A stretch of DNA of 64,000 nt from Komarekiella delphini-convector SJRDD-AB1 (GTDB lineage: Bacteria; Cyanobacteriota; Cyanobacteriia; Cyanobacteriales; Nostocaceae), in assembly GCF_014831675.1 (NCBI RefSeq), contig NZ_VJXY01000042.1:1-64000 (forward strand). The letters are read 5' to 3'. The notes under the pieces were generated by a model. That model did not search any database, was not told where the DNA came from, and worked only from the letters and a program-made list of their open reading frames with translations. A program made the position numbers and the translations under genes. Shown here piece after piece: positions 9,116 to 18,548 of this stretch (position 1 is its first letter; the number at the start of each line of letters is the position of its first letter).

Positions 9116-9607
9116 AGTTTTGTTGGTAATGGGATAGAGAAGGCTATTTTATTTTTTCAAAGCTCCGCAGGCTGGAAGATTTTCCAGCATTTAGTCCGTG
9201 CACAGAGAAGTCTGAGCGGACTTGGTTTGCATAGGCGTACCCTTTAGGGTGTGGGGTTTATAGTAGAATGAAACAGCCCTGGTGAGACATGATTTCAATT
9301 CGTAATGGACTATGCCCCCTACGTTTCGCTAGGTTTATTCGGCGAAGTCTCTTGAAATTATCTAAGTAGTTCTGTTAGATGCAAAGTAAATAGTTCCGGG
9401 CAATCTGAAAAGGTTTTCCCTAAAAAGGTGGAGAGTGTCGCAAAGTATTGAATTTGATTTGACTTACTTGCTTTACTTCCCGCTTTACGTGCTTGATCTG
9501 GCATCAAAATCCAAAAGCAAAAGTCAGATTAATTCATCCGCCGTTAATAGCACCAAGTTACAAAGCCATTAGTTTATATCAACATTCTGCTCTAAATCAA
9601 GAGAAAA
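9116..9607. other. Non-coding stretch with a short hairpin
   Basis: A perfect hairpin at 9171-9188 (GCTGGAA/TTCCAGC) could end the upstream coiled-coil gene. The rest is AT-rich with short dispersed-repeat fragments, and I see no open frame worth calling. Confidence 0.35.
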
Positions 9608-9690
9608 TCAGACTGCTAGCACCAGACTATTATCTCCAAAAATAGTGAGAATGTATTTGTAAACATTACAAATTACAAACATTGCTTGAC
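9608..9690 (-). pseudogene. Degenerate duplicate of the 3' end of the STAS gene
   Basis: The plus-strand sequence CTGCTAGCACCAGACTATTA and the following TAGTGAGAATGT line up base by base with the 3' end of the STAS gene (9725-9800), which has CTGCTAGCACCAGACTTTTA and TAGTGAGAATGT. The copy has stops in all frames. This looks like the tail of a former tandem STAS paralogue. Confidence 0.55.
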
Positions 9691-9721
9691 TCCGCCATCC
9701 ATCTTTAGGTAGATTTTTAAG

Positions 9722-10075
9722 TTAGTCTGCTAGCACCAGACTTTTATCTTTGACGTTAGTGAGAATGTCGTCGTAAGCGTTGAAAATTTCAAACACTGAA
9801 TCCAACTGGGTGAGTTCCAAAATCAATCGTACGGGGGCTTGCACATTACAAAGAACCAAACGACAACCACTTTGACGTGCAGCTTTGAGTCCTTGTACCA
9901 ATGGGACTAACCCGGAACTATCCATGAAATCTACTTCCGCTAAGTCAATAACCCATAGTTGATCTGGCTGAGGAACTACTCTAGCCATCTGTTCACTTAA
10001 AGCCATCCCACCTTGCAAATCTATGCTTTGTTGGGGCTTGAATAAAATCACCTGAAGTTCTTGTGTGAGAGTCAT
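9722..10075 (-). CDS. STAS-domain anti-sigma factor antagonist
   Basis: A 117-residue single STAS domain from ATG at 10075. It carries VIDLAEVDFMDSSGLVPLVQ, with the Ser of DSSGL being the usual phosphorylation site of SpoIIAA-like antagonists. Such proteins bind anti-sigma kinases in the unphosphorylated state and so free a sigma factor or another client. No partner kinase or phosphatase lies beside it. A degenerate copy of its 3' end sits immediately downstream. Confidence 0.88.
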   Translation of the reverse strand: MTLTQELQVILFKPQQSIDLQGGMALSEQMARVVPQPDQLWVIDLAEVDFMDSSGLVPLVQGLKAARQSGCRLVLCNVQAPVRLILELTQLDSVFEIFNAYDDILTNVKDKSLVLAD

Positions 10076-10576
10076 AAATTTAACTGGAATGTAACTGGGT
10101 AGTTGAAACACTTTACAAGCAATCGAAAAGTGACATCAATACTGCTTCTGTCTCAACAGCAAAATGACTGTCTTGCCCATATGTCTGGGAACTTACAGCA
10201 ATGCAGTTGAGTTGGTTTTTCAGTATTCATGCCGTATAATTTGTCTTAACTCTCCTCAATATAGGCATAAGCGCCTATGAATTTCAGTAGCAACCGTATC
10301 TTTTACGATATTTTTATAATTTACATGCATATTTATAAATTTTTTATAAATACTATACTACTTTTTATTAGTAAAGTATGTAGTTGTGATAATCGATGCT
10401 AAAAAGTCAATAGTCAATATTCAAAATCTAATAGTTACCATAGATTAGAAACTATGGACAATTAACTCATAGAGTATGAAATTAATAAATCTATGTAGCG
10501 GCTTGATTGACACCCTACCTCAAAACAAGCAAAGATATAGAGTAAAAGTAAAAATTTGTAAAGGTGGCGGTGCGGG
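10076..10576. other. AT-rich spacer upstream of STAS and DedA genes
   Basis: About 500 bases between divergent genes. It contains a 6-bp hairpin ATAGGC/GCCTAT near 10262-10279 and a TATAAAT-rich tract (about 10310-10370). Promoters for both genes should lie here. No coding or RNA gene is visible. Confidence 0.4.
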
Positions 10577-11209
10577 ATGTCTTTAGAGCTGATTTCACTA
10601 GAAAACATCCAAGAAGTTGCCCACAGGTATGGCTATTTAGCAATTTTTTTAGGAATTTTGCTAGAAAATTTAGGTATTCCACTTCCAGGTGAAACCGTGA
10701 CTTTAGTGGGCGGATTTTTAGCTGGTAGTGACGAACTAAATTTCTGGCTGGTTCTCGGTGATGCAATTATGGGTGCTGTAATTGGCGGCACTTGTGGTTA
10801 TTGGATTGGTAGAGTTAGCGGTTGGCCTTTTTTGGTACAAGTTGGTAAGATATTTCGGATTTCAGAAGTACGACTGCTGAACATTAAAGAACAATTTAGT
10901 CAAAATGCTGCTAAAGCTGTATTTTTTGGGCGTTTTTTCGCACTACTGCGAGTTTTTGCAGCGCCGCTAGCTGGTATAGCTGAAATGTCTTTCGGTAAGT
11001 TCTTTTTATACAACTTGTTAGGGGCAGTTACTTGGGCTAGCCTGATGGTGACATTAGCTTTCTTTGCTGGCAAAATTATTTCTTTAGAGCAATTGGTTGC
11101 CTGGGTGGGTCAATTCGCGATCGCAGCGTTACTAATCATGGTGGCGGTGATCGTTGTGCCCCTGTGGTTGGAATCTCGCCAAGTCAAGGAAGTTAGTGGT
11201 GAGAAGTAA
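10577..11209 (+). CDS. DedA-family membrane protein
   Basis: 210 residues with the DedA (SNARE-associated/VTT) pattern: GILLENLGIPLPGETVTLVGG near the start, a GGTCGYWIGR re-entrant-type segment, FFGRFFALLRVFAAPLAGIAEM and three to four further hydrophobic stretches. DedA proteins are proton-dependent transporters or flippases, and several members recycle undecaprenyl phosphate or phosphatidylethanolamine. The acidic and Arg residues conserved in the family (E in LLENLGIPLPGE, R in FGRF) are present. The substrate is unknown. Confidence 0.9.
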   Translation: MSLELISLENIQEVAHRYGYLAIFLGILLENLGIPLPGETVTLVGGFLAGSDELNFWLVLGDAIMGAVIGGTCGYWIGRVSGWPFLVQVGKIFRISEVRLLNIKEQFSQNAAKAVFFGRFFALLRVFAAPLAGIAEMSFGKFFLYNLLGAVTWASLMVTLAFFAGKIISLEQLVAWVGQFAIAALLIMVAVIVVPLWLESRQVKEVSGEK

Positions 11210-11277
11210 GGAGTCAGGAGTTAGGAGTAAAGTAACAACTAATTTATTTTTAACTTTTAACTCCTAACTCCCAATTG

Positions 11278-12480
11278 TTAACTTCTAATTTGCTGTGACC
11301 AAATGCGAGTTGGTAGCCCCCAAACGTAGATGAAGCCTTCAGCGGCTTTGTGGTCAAATTGGTCTTCAGCGCCGTAAGTTGCTAAATCAGGACTATAAAG
11401 AGAATTATCACTCCAACGCCCGACTATCGTGGCGTTGCCCTTAAAAAACTTCACTCGCACAGTTCCCAATACTTGCTCTTGTGTTTTTTGAATAAAGGCA
11501 TCTAGTGCGGCTTTGAGTGGACTGTACCATAGACCGTTGTAAACGATTTGGCTGTAAGTTTCTTCAATGCCACGCTTGTAATGGGTGACATCTGCTGTTA
11601 GTGTCAAGCTTTCTAAATCCCTATGTGCTTGAATTAGCACCAACATAGCGGGTGATTCGTAGATTTCCCGCGATTTGATGCCTACTAGGCGATTTTCGAT
11701 CATATCGATCCGCCCAATGCCGTGATTTCCAGCCATCTGATTGAGTTGTTCAATTAGCTCAACTGGCTTTGTGGGTGTACCGTTGAGAGTTATGGGAATA
11801 CCTTTGTTGAAACCAATTTCAATGTACTCTGGTTCGTTCGGGGTATTGGCTATCGCTTTAGTCATCTCATAAACTTCTTCTGGTGGTTCAACTGCTGGAT
11901 CTTCCAACACACCAGTTTCAATACTACGACCGAGCAAATTCTTGTCAATGCTGTAAGGTGAAGATTTTTTAACTGGTGAGGGGATGCCAAATTTTTCACC
12001 ATAGGCAATTGTTTCCTCACGGCTCATCCCCCATTCTCTTGCTGGTGCAAGTATCTTCAGATTAGGATTAAGGGCAGCAATCGAGATATCAAAGCGAACT
12101 TGATCATTACCCTTACCAGTGCAACCGTGAGCGATCGCATCAGCACCATATTTTTGGGCTGCTTCTACTAATATCTTGGCAATTAGTGGGCGAGCAAGAG
12201 CAGTTCCTAGGGGATAGCGATTTTCATAAAGGGCGTTGGCTTGAATCGCTCCAAAGGCGTAATCTTCAACAAAGCTGTCTTTGACATCCGCCACTAGGGA
12301 TTCACTTGCACCCGATTTCAAAGCTTTTTCTCGGATTGGCTCTAATTCATCTCCCTGGCCTAAATCTGCTGCTAGCGTAATTACCTCTTCTACACCCCAC
12401 TCCTGTTTAAGGTAAGGGATGCAAACTGATGTATCCACTCCCCCAGAATATGCCAGGACAACCTTTTTGGCGCGACCCAT
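11278..12480 (-). CDS. argG: Argininosuccinate synthase
   Basis: 400 residues from ATG at 12480, with GGAG just upstream. It condenses citrulline and aspartate with ATP hydrolysis in arginine synthesis. The ATP-binding PP-loop [14 protein letters not shown] lies at the N-terminus. [14 protein letters not shown], the [19 protein letters not shown] block and [21 protein letters not shown] follow as in the family. Length is full. It stands alone, without argH beside it. Confidence 0.97.
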   Translation of the reverse strand: MGRAKKVVLAYSGGVDTSVCIPYLKQEWGVEEVITLAADLGQGDELEPIREKALKSGASESLVADVKDSFVEDYAFGAIQANALYENRYPLGTALARPLIAKILVEAAQKYGADAIAHGCTGKGNDQVRFDISIAALNPNLKILAPAREWGMSREETIAYGEKFGIPSPVKKSSPYSIDKNLLGRSIETGVLEDPAVEPPEEVYEMTKAIANTPNEPEYIEIGFNKGIPITLNGTPTKPVELIEQLNQMAGNHGIGRIDMIENRLVGIKSREIYESPAMLVLIQAHRDLESLTLTADVTHYKRGIEETYSQIVYNGLWYSPLKAALDAFIQKTQEQVLGTVRVKFFKGNATIVGRWSDNSLYSPDLATYGAEDQFDHKAAEGFIYVWGLPTRIWSQQIRS

Positions 12481-12492
12481 TGATTTCTCCAA

Positions 12493-12866
12493 CTAGGAAA
12501 ACAAAGAATGAGTCATTATTATATCTAACTAATCCATGTATATTTTATGCTTGAATAAACCTATTTGGAAATTCTCCTCAAACTCATACAGCACTATCCC
12601 TTTGAATGAATTTTTTGATGCTTTTAATCGTAAATTATTAGTATTTGTCAAATTTTGAACACAGGCGATCGCTTTTATTCATATAAAGCTTTTTTATATG
12701 GCTTTGAAAATATCAATGTTCAGCAGGCTGAATCCTAGCCGTTATACGCATTAGTTTTAAATGCTAGATATTGGTTGCAGGGTGGATAATTCCACCCTGT
12801 TTTAAGTAGATGCAAATCAATTGCCTAAAACTTTATTCTTGATAACCTAGTTCAAGCTTTTGTGCT
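12493..12866. other. Spacer upstream of argG with a strong hairpin
   Basis: A perfect 9-bp hairpin CAGGGTGGA/TCCACCCTG with a TAAT loop lies at 12778-12799, followed on the plus strand by TTTT. Genes on both sides are on the minus strand, so it may serve as the terminator of the PEP-CTERM gene, although the T-run is on the other side. Otherwise AT-rich and empty. Confidence 0.45.
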
Positions 12867-13358
12867 TTATGGTCTAGAAGATGCTATTTTTTTACGCAGC
12901 AACAAACCTAACCCAAACATACACGATCCAAGCATAAAAGTTGGCTCAGGAACACTGGTATAAGTGACGAATTGAACACCCGTATCAGTCAGATCATTCC
13001 GATCAATAAAATTTTCACGGTAGACTTCAAAAGTGCCAGGTGTAAATTGCAATCCCAATCCTCCTTGGTTCCTAATTTTTCCTGAGAAGTCAGTTAAAAC
13101 CGACGCTAAAGAATCATCCGCTTCAGTGTATGACTGGCCACCGTAGGTAGCAGAAAGCTTTAAGCCTTCTGAAATTGTTACTTCCTGATCGTCTGCTGCT
13201 GCTTGGTCGAATGAAAAAGTGCCTTTAAGACTTTTACTGGTATTAGAAAAATCATAAATGAGGATTGCAGCTTGGGCAGGCATAATTTCCCCTACCGCAA
13301 AAATCAGAGCAGTTCCGACCGTTGCAGCTGCTAATTTTTTGAAGATGGAGTCAGTCAT
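12867..13358 (-). CDS. PEP-CTERM sorting-signal exported protein
   Basis: 163 residues from ATG at 13358. An N-terminal Sec signal (AAATVGTALIFAVGEI, cleavage likely after AQA) precedes a beta-rich domain of about 100 residues. The C-terminus has VPEP, a Gly/Leu-rich membrane segment and RKK, the PEP-CTERM signal recognised by exosortase. Such proteins usually end up on the surface or in extracellular matrix. It lies 130 bases downstream of the alkaline phosphatase on the same strand. Function of the mature domain is unknown. Confidence 0.85.
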   Translation of the reverse strand: MTDSIFKKLAAATVGTALIFAVGEIMPAQAAILIYDFSNTSKSLKGTFSFDQAAADDQEVTISEGLKLSATYGGQSYTEADDSLASVLTDFSGKIRNQGGLGLQFTPGTFEVYRENFIDRNDLTDTGVQFVTYTSVPEPTFMLGSCMFGLGLLLRKKIASSRP

Positions 13359-13485
13359 TTTTTTCCTTTGATAAATAAACAGGTGCAAAAAAACCGAAAT
13401 GGTTTGATGAGACAGAGACGTAGTAACACACGTCTCTGCAACACGAAGCTTTTCAGTCAGTGTTAAATGAAGCGGTGTATGAAGC

Positions 13486-15435
13486 TCACGGACTTGTGAG
13501 CGCAGTTTTCATAGCCTGAAAGATGTGACTCTGATCAACCACTCCTCGAACACCGGGCGCACTATATGTACCAGAGCTATCTGTGAACTTGACATCTTGC
13601 CCTAAGAATCGAGTCAGAGTTGATGAGTAAGCACCTTGATAGTAAACAGGTACAATCCGTCGGCTGTGACTACCCCAGAGGTACTTGTAATTTGGATCTG
13701 ATCCCCAAAAGTGACCAGCATCTTTAGGATTGTGTTTGTTGAAGGTGATGTCTTTAGCGTTATATTTCAAACCTCTGGCTTGACTTGGCTCAGGATTAGC
13801 AGTCAGCTTCGAGGCAAAGTCATTATTGAGAGTCAGGTAGTGGTCATGGTCAGCAGTAACCAGTAGTAGGTTCTTACTCCAACCACCATGATTCTCGATC
13901 CAGGTCATAACTTCTTGAACTGATTTGTCAAAATCATTCATGGTACCAATTAGGTTATCCATGTTGTTATCATGAGCAGCCCAGTCGATGTCACCTCCTT
14001 CAACCATCAACCAGAAGCCATCTTTGTCCTTACCTAGAACGCTTAGAGCGGCTTTAGTCAAGTCAGCTAGAGTCGGATTTTCGTTAATTTCTCTAGCAAT
14101 AAAGCTGGCGTCTGTTTCACCAGGCGCTAGAGGGCGGACAGTATCAGGTGTTGGCCCAGAGATCGGGTTCCCTGTTGCATCAATGACAGGAACACAATCT
14201 CCAGCTGTACCAGGAATTATCTGACTTGATGCACAAGGATTTTCTGGAGTTCCACTTCTGACAACGGAGCTATAGACTGAAAAGTTATCCAGACCTGTCA
14301 AGCTGTAGTCTCCCTTAGAAGAACTAGTAGGAATATTGCCATTTTGTCCACGAGCGCCGTATAGACCAAATAATTTTCCTCCCTTATTCGGGTCGATTTT
14401 AGCAGCCGTGTTTAGCAGTGTCTTTGTTGCATTAGAACCACGTTCCAAAAAGGTATAGCCGTAACGATTGGACGTAGGGTTATTCTTCAGATGCTCGTAA
14501 GTGTCTTGTGTGATGTACGTATATTTCTCGACTGGGCCCGTACTTTCTCTATTTTCAAAGTCCAGGGGATGACCGCCACCCAACAAAACATTAGGCTGAA
14601 AGTTTAGCAATGTCTGTTGCAAAATACTGTCTTGGTTGGACTTGGTGGGGTCGTAAACACTGTCGTACTTGCTACGACGATTTACGAAAGAAGCCGCAGC
14701 ACCAGGTGTTGCGTGGCTCACAGGTACAGAAGTAACCAAACCTGTAGACTTACCTTTTTCTTTGGCAATTTCTAGGACGGTTTTTAACCTCTTCTCGTAA
14801 ATATCTACGCCCATCGCGTTGTTAAAGCTCTTTACGCCCGTATAAAGAGTTGTGGCGGTGTTAGCAGAGTCGGGATAACTGTACTTGATATACTCTTTGT
14901 CGTATTTACCAGAAGTAGCAGGGGTCAGAGGAATCCAGGGAACAGGGCCGCCTTTACTTGCGTCATAGCCTGCCAAGTTACCATCTGCCAAGCTATTGCC
15001 ATCAGTGCGATCGCCTGGATTAAATGGAGTAGGTCGGAATGTGAAGTTAGGACGAACAGGACTTACACCGGTGAGTATATTAGACCCATCCAAGGCAGAG
15101 TTACCTGTTAAGTGAGGCTGATCTGTTGGTGTTTCTGGTGTATTTCCCTGAATTGTTGTGCCGTAAGTTGTTACTAGTCCATATCCAGTCAGATTTTGAA
15201 AGCTTAGACCAGAGCCTTTCCCACTGGTGTAAAAGGGAGCACCTTTGGCAAGAGCAGCAGCCCGCGCCATCTCCCAACCCATACCATCGCCAATCATGAT
15301 AATCACGTTAATCCCATTACCCGCGGCCAGGGTCGGCTGAAAAATAGAATTACCAAATATCAGCAGAACTGTACAGAGAAGGCTAGCCATAGCAAAGGCC
15401 AGCCATCGCCTGTACTTTCCTAAAAATGAAATCAT
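13486..15435 (-). CDS. PhoA-type alkaline phosphatase, exported
   Basis: 649 residues. An N-terminal signal/anchor (WLAFAMASLLCTVLLIFG) precedes the alkaline phosphatase fold. Metal and catalytic motifs are visible: IMIGDGMG (D50), the nucleophile Ser in YPDSANTATTLYTG (about S190), PVSHATPGAA, the VEGGDIDWAAHDN block, TADHDH and the GSHSRRIVPVY region. It removes phosphate from organic phosphomonoesters outside the cytoplasm. Compared with E. coli PhoA it has an insertion (about 100-180) common in cyanobacterial members. With the PhoX-like gene nearby it forms a phosphate-scavenging neighbourhood. Confidence 0.92.
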   Translation of the reverse strand: MISFLGKYRRWLAFAMASLLCTVLLIFGNSIFQPTLAAGNGINVIIMIGDGMGWEMARAAALAKGAPFYTSGKGSGLSFQNLTGYGLVTTYGTTIQGNTPETPTDQPHLTGNSALDGSNILTGVSPVRPNFTFRPTPFNPGDRTDGNSLADGNLAGYDASKGGPVPWIPLTPATSGKYDKEYIKYSYPDSANTATTLYTGVKSFNNAMGVDIYEKRLKTVLEIAKEKGKSTGLVTSVPVSHATPGAAASFVNRRSKYDSVYDPTKSNQDSILQQTLLNFQPNVLLGGGHPLDFENRESTGPVEKYTYITQDTYEHLKNNPTSNRYGYTFLERGSNATKTLLNTAAKIDPNKGGKLFGLYGARGQNGNIPTSSSKGDYSLTGLDNFSVYSSVVRSGTPENPCASSQIIPGTAGDCVPVIDATGNPISGPTPDTVRPLAPGETDASFIAREINENPTLADLTKAALSVLGKDKDGFWLMVEGGDIDWAAHDNNMDNLIGTMNDFDKSVQEVMTWIENHGGWSKNLLLVTADHDHYLTLNNDFASKLTANPEPSQARGLKYNAKDITFNKHNPKDAGHFWGSDPNYKYLWGSHSRRIVPVYYQGAYSSTLTRFLGQDVKFTDSSGTYSAPGVRGVVDQSHIFQAMKTALTSP

Positions 15436-15478
15436 TACGGTACGCCTTCTAGTTAATTGAGTAATTTTCAGCGGCTAA

Positions 15479-15715
15479 CTATTGATAAAAGTTGGATTCA
15501 AGATGACTAGCAGCAAAATCTGGATACGCAGCGTTCGCCCTTGGTTGAGTCGAGTTCTTAACAATAGTTGGGTTATAAGCAGCAGCAGGTTGTTGATTTG
15601 TTGTGCCTAATGACAGCAGAACTGCAAGAACTAAACTGGATATGAACCAAGCCAATGAGCGTTTGTATTGTTTGAGTAATAGAATCATTTGGGATTTTTT
15701 AAGTAAAGCTATCAT
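15479..15715 (-). CDS. Small secreted or membrane-anchored protein, unknown
   Basis: 78 residues from ATG at 15715, chosen because GGAGG sits seven bases upstream. A basic start is followed by one hydrophobic helix (LAWFISSLVLAVLLSLGTT) with a possible cleavage after AAA, and a short polar tail. It lies 43 bases upstream of the phosphatase on the same strand, so the two are probably co-transcribed. Its N-terminal layout resembles that of the phosphatase (KYRRWLAFAMASLLCTVLL against QYKRSLAWFISSLVLAVLL), which hints that it arose from a copy of the phosphatase signal region. Confidence 0.65.
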   Translation of the reverse strand: MIALLKKSQMILLLKQYKRSLAWFISSLVLAVLLSLGTTNQQPAAAYNPTIVKNSTQPRANAAYPDFAASHLESNFYQ

Positions 15716-15871
15716 CAAGAAACCTCCTAATAAGTAAATGAGTGATACTCGGCGGGCAATAACTATGCTTGGACAAGTAAGAGAATGCCAATAAGCATCA
15801 TTTTTAAACTTTAAATATAAGTAAGCAGCAAAATTAATCTTGCCGATAAACGTTTAGACGTTGCTCTTGCT

Positions 15872-16849
15872 TTAATGTGATTTTGTGGACAATATTAAAG
15901 CTATATCCTGGTTAAATAAAGGATGAATAGGCATTTTTGAAGGTTTTTTACAGCTTGTTATTTGCAAAGTTACTTCAGTAATATTGAAAGTTTCTTGCAA
16001 ATGATTTTGTAATTTAATGAGTAAGCGATCGCGTTCCCAAATCGTTGCACATTCAACTGTTAAATTAGCGCAAAGCATTATCTTACTTGAGCTAATTGTC
16101 CAGATATGAAGTTTCTCTACTTGAATAACATCAGGAAATGATTTGAGAGATATTTCTACCTCAACTGGGTCAATTAATTCCGGTGCATACTCTAAAAAAA
16201 TCTTCATACTTTCCTGGACTAAAGGCAAGGCACTCAAACCAGTAAAAGTTGCTACTACTAAACTGATTGCGATATCTGCCCACCACCAATCCCAAAAATG
16301 AATTGCTACAGCGGCAACTATTACACCAAGAGAACTAGCTGTATCTGCGATGACATGCAGCAAAGCCCCGCGTAAGTTTAAGTTGTTGTCAGTGTAAGGA
16401 TGAAGCAAAGTAATGTTGAACAGATTCACGATTAAACCCAACACCGCGATTCCTAACATTGGTAAGCCCAAAATTGTTGCTGGATTTTGCCAGCGTTGAA
16501 CAGCTTCCCAAGCAATAAAAGTTGCGATCGCAATCAAAATTAATCCATTTAACAAAGCTGCTAAAACTTCGATACGTTGATGTCCAAAGGTTGCCTTGTT
16601 CTTTGCTGGACGCTGTGCTAAAAAACTAGCAAATAGCGATATTGCTAAAGCACTTATATCCGATAAAATGTGCTCTGCATCAGCTTGCAAAGATAAACTT
16701 TTACTCCATAAACCTACACTCCATTCAGCAATAAAGAAACTAGTAAGTAAGGTTACTATTATCAACAGAATTTTTGTACTTAGCTGATTTTTAATTACTT
16801 TGTTGGAACTATTTGCACAAGCACATTCACACCATTGAAGTGAGAGCAT
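15872..16849 (-). CDS. Cation diffusion facilitator (CDF) metal exporter
   Basis: 325 residues with six membrane helices and a C-terminal cytoplasmic dimerisation domain. The transport-site motifs are the DAEHILSD pattern in helix II and HVIADTASSLG in helix V (HxxxD), typical of zinc/cadmium or cobalt exporters. An N-terminal extension CECAC before helix I may bind metal. It works as a proton antiporter in characterised relatives. The C-terminal VEKLHIWTISSSKIMLCANL block is typical of ZitB/CzcD-like members. Substrate choice (Zn most likely) is inference. Confidence 0.9.
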   Translation of the reverse strand: MLSLQWCECACANSSNKVIKNQLSTKILLIIVTLLTSFFIAEWSVGLWSKSLSLQADAEHILSDISALAISLFASFLAQRPAKNKATFGHQRIEVLAALLNGLILIAIATFIAWEAVQRWQNPATILGLPMLGIAVLGLIVNLFNITLLHPYTDNNLNLRGALLHVIADTASSLGVIVAAVAIHFWDWWWADIAISLVVATFTGLSALPLVQESMKIFLEYAPELIDPVEVEISLKSFPDVIQVEKLHIWTISSSKIMLCANLTVECATIWERDRLLIKLQNHLQETFNITEVTLQITSCKKPSKMPIHPLFNQDIALILSTKSH

Positions 16850-17729
16850 TAATCAAAAACCTTTGTAAGCTATAGTATTGATTTAGTCTAAAAAATTTCC
16901 ACTATTTGTCCTATAATCTTATTTTTTTAAGACTATTTAGTGACAAGTTAGGTTGGATACTTTATTTATGCTACATTTTTGATGTAATTGCTCACCAATT
17001 GATTTGGTATAAAGTTGTTAATACAGTATTTTTTAAACTTTAGAATATATATCAAGACTATATAAAACTTATATCGCTTAGTTTAAGACATGGTAATGCT
17101 TCTATTAAAAATAATAAATTAAAGCAGATTAACACTCATTATTGATGGCAGGTGAAGCAGCAAAAATTATATTAATATTTATCTTTGATTTAACTTGAGC
17201 AGAATAGTCAGTGCTGCTACTTTTACCAGTCGTTGGTAAGGCAGTAAACACTTCTTTGCTGTGTCGATGCACCTATCTAAATGTATTTAGTTAACAATAA
17301 TAATCCTTCTCATTTAATTGAGAATAAGAATCTTTTTTAACAAATTTCATAATAGTCGAATCAAATATTAAAGGCCGTAAACTTGCGATTTATATACTAG
17401 CTTGCTCCACAATCTTGAACATGGAAATAACGTTGCGCGCATGAAAACATTGCTAGCTTAGGTAAAATTATTATCCACAAGTAATTTTCTAGCAGTTCTG
17501 AACAAAAGTTAAGGCACTAACCTGCTGGAAGCCACTACGTGCCTATGTACTGGATGCAAGGAAGCCAGCACAAAATAAATTTACACAAACTTTATATAAG
17601 ATTGATAATTTTAAATATTTGATGAAAATAATGTTTTGTTTGATATTTCTTAACCTGCATACACAGTTTTAAAGCTTATTTAAGTGAAATTACAGAACTA
17701 TTCATTTTTTAGCTTTGGAGTATTTTCTG
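16850..17729. other. Long AT-rich spacer
   Basis: About 880 bases between the divergent CDF exporter and PEP-CTERM genes. A minus-strand frame of 47 codons (17129-17272, GTG directly after a stop) is the only open stretch and has no recognisable family. I see no hairpin terminator, RNA gene or repeat array. It presumably holds two promoters. Confidence 0.35.
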
Positions 17730-18284
17730 ATGAAATTAGCCAAAAATTTTGGCGTTGCGAGTGTTGCAATTGTCATGTCTGTTACTGCTGTTGGCAATAA
17801 ACCGACACATGCTGCTGTGATTGAATACGATTTCACCGTGAATGCTATATCTGGCAACAATCCGGGTCAGTATTACGGTTCTTTTGAATATGATGACTCG
17901 TCCCTAACCGGCACGGGTCTTGAAAACTTGGGTGTTGGAAATGGATTAGCAGTTACATTCAATTACTTAAATACTATCTATACAGAGAAAAATGATGAAC
18001 TTTATGACTCTTTTCCTGTAGTCAGCTTTAACAATGGCAAGCTTTCGGGATTAAGCTATTTTGTTGCAGATAAGTTTTTCATCGGCAGCGAGGTAGATAC
18101 TCCACAAATAGGAGGTAACAAATTTTATAGCATATTGAGTGGAGAATCTTTAGCAGCAGCAGAAATAGGTACAGTTAGTTATTCCAAAGTACCGGAACCT
18201 TTTACTCTTGGTGGTACAGCGATCGCTGGTGCTATGGGATTGTGGATTAAACGCAAGAATAAAGCATCAAAAGTGGCAGACTAA
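17730..18284 (+). CDS. PEP-CTERM sorting-signal exported protein
   Basis: 184 residues from ATG at 17730, with GGAG nine bases upstream. A Sec signal (VASVAIVMSVTAVGN, cleavage near THA-AV) leads to a beta-rich domain (VIEYDFTVNAISGN, GSFEYDDSSLTGTG). It ends with VPEP, a small-residue membrane helix and KRKNK, the exosortase signal. It resembles the other PEP-CTERM protein in this window in layout (IxYDF at the mature N-terminus, GSFxYD/GTFSFD). It ends in a strong terminator. Confidence 0.87.
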   Translation: MKLAKNFGVASVAIVMSVTAVGNKPTHAAVIEYDFTVNAISGNNPGQYYGSFEYDDSSLTGTGLENLGVGNGLAVTFNYLNTIYTEKNDELYDSFPVVSFNNGKLSGLSYFVADKFFIGSEVDTPQIGGNKFYSILSGESLAAAEIGTVSYSKVPEPFTLGGTAIAGAMGLWIKRKNKASKVAD

Positions 18285-18319
18285 CTAATAGTAAATATCC
18301 ACTAAAAAATCTTGAATAA

Positions 18320-18356
18320 AAAATCCCTACTTCGCAAGTGGGGATTTTATTTTTTT
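18320..18356 (+). terminator. Intrinsic terminator after the PEP-CTERM gene
   Basis: A 13-bp stem AAAATCCCTACTT/AAGTGGGGATTTT (one T-G wobble) with a CGC loop, followed by ATTTTTTT at 18349-18356. It has all features of a Rho-independent terminator. Confidence 0.85.
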
Positions 18357-18548
18357 GTAAAACTTACACCGACGCAATTAAGAAAATCGCCTTATCCCTG
18401 CCTATATCTTAATTTAAGGATTAAGGCGATTAATTATTTTTAACCAATAAAAGTCTTTAAGATACTTTACTGGTGGAGGTGCGATCGCTAAATAAATCTG
18501 CTCCTATCTTCTGTAAAGAAGAACACCTTGGAATTAACCTTTCAGCTT

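Noticed and set aside
17129..17272. 47-codon minus-strand frame in the long spacer
   Set aside because: The GTG follows a stop directly, there is no ribosome site, and no family is recognisable.
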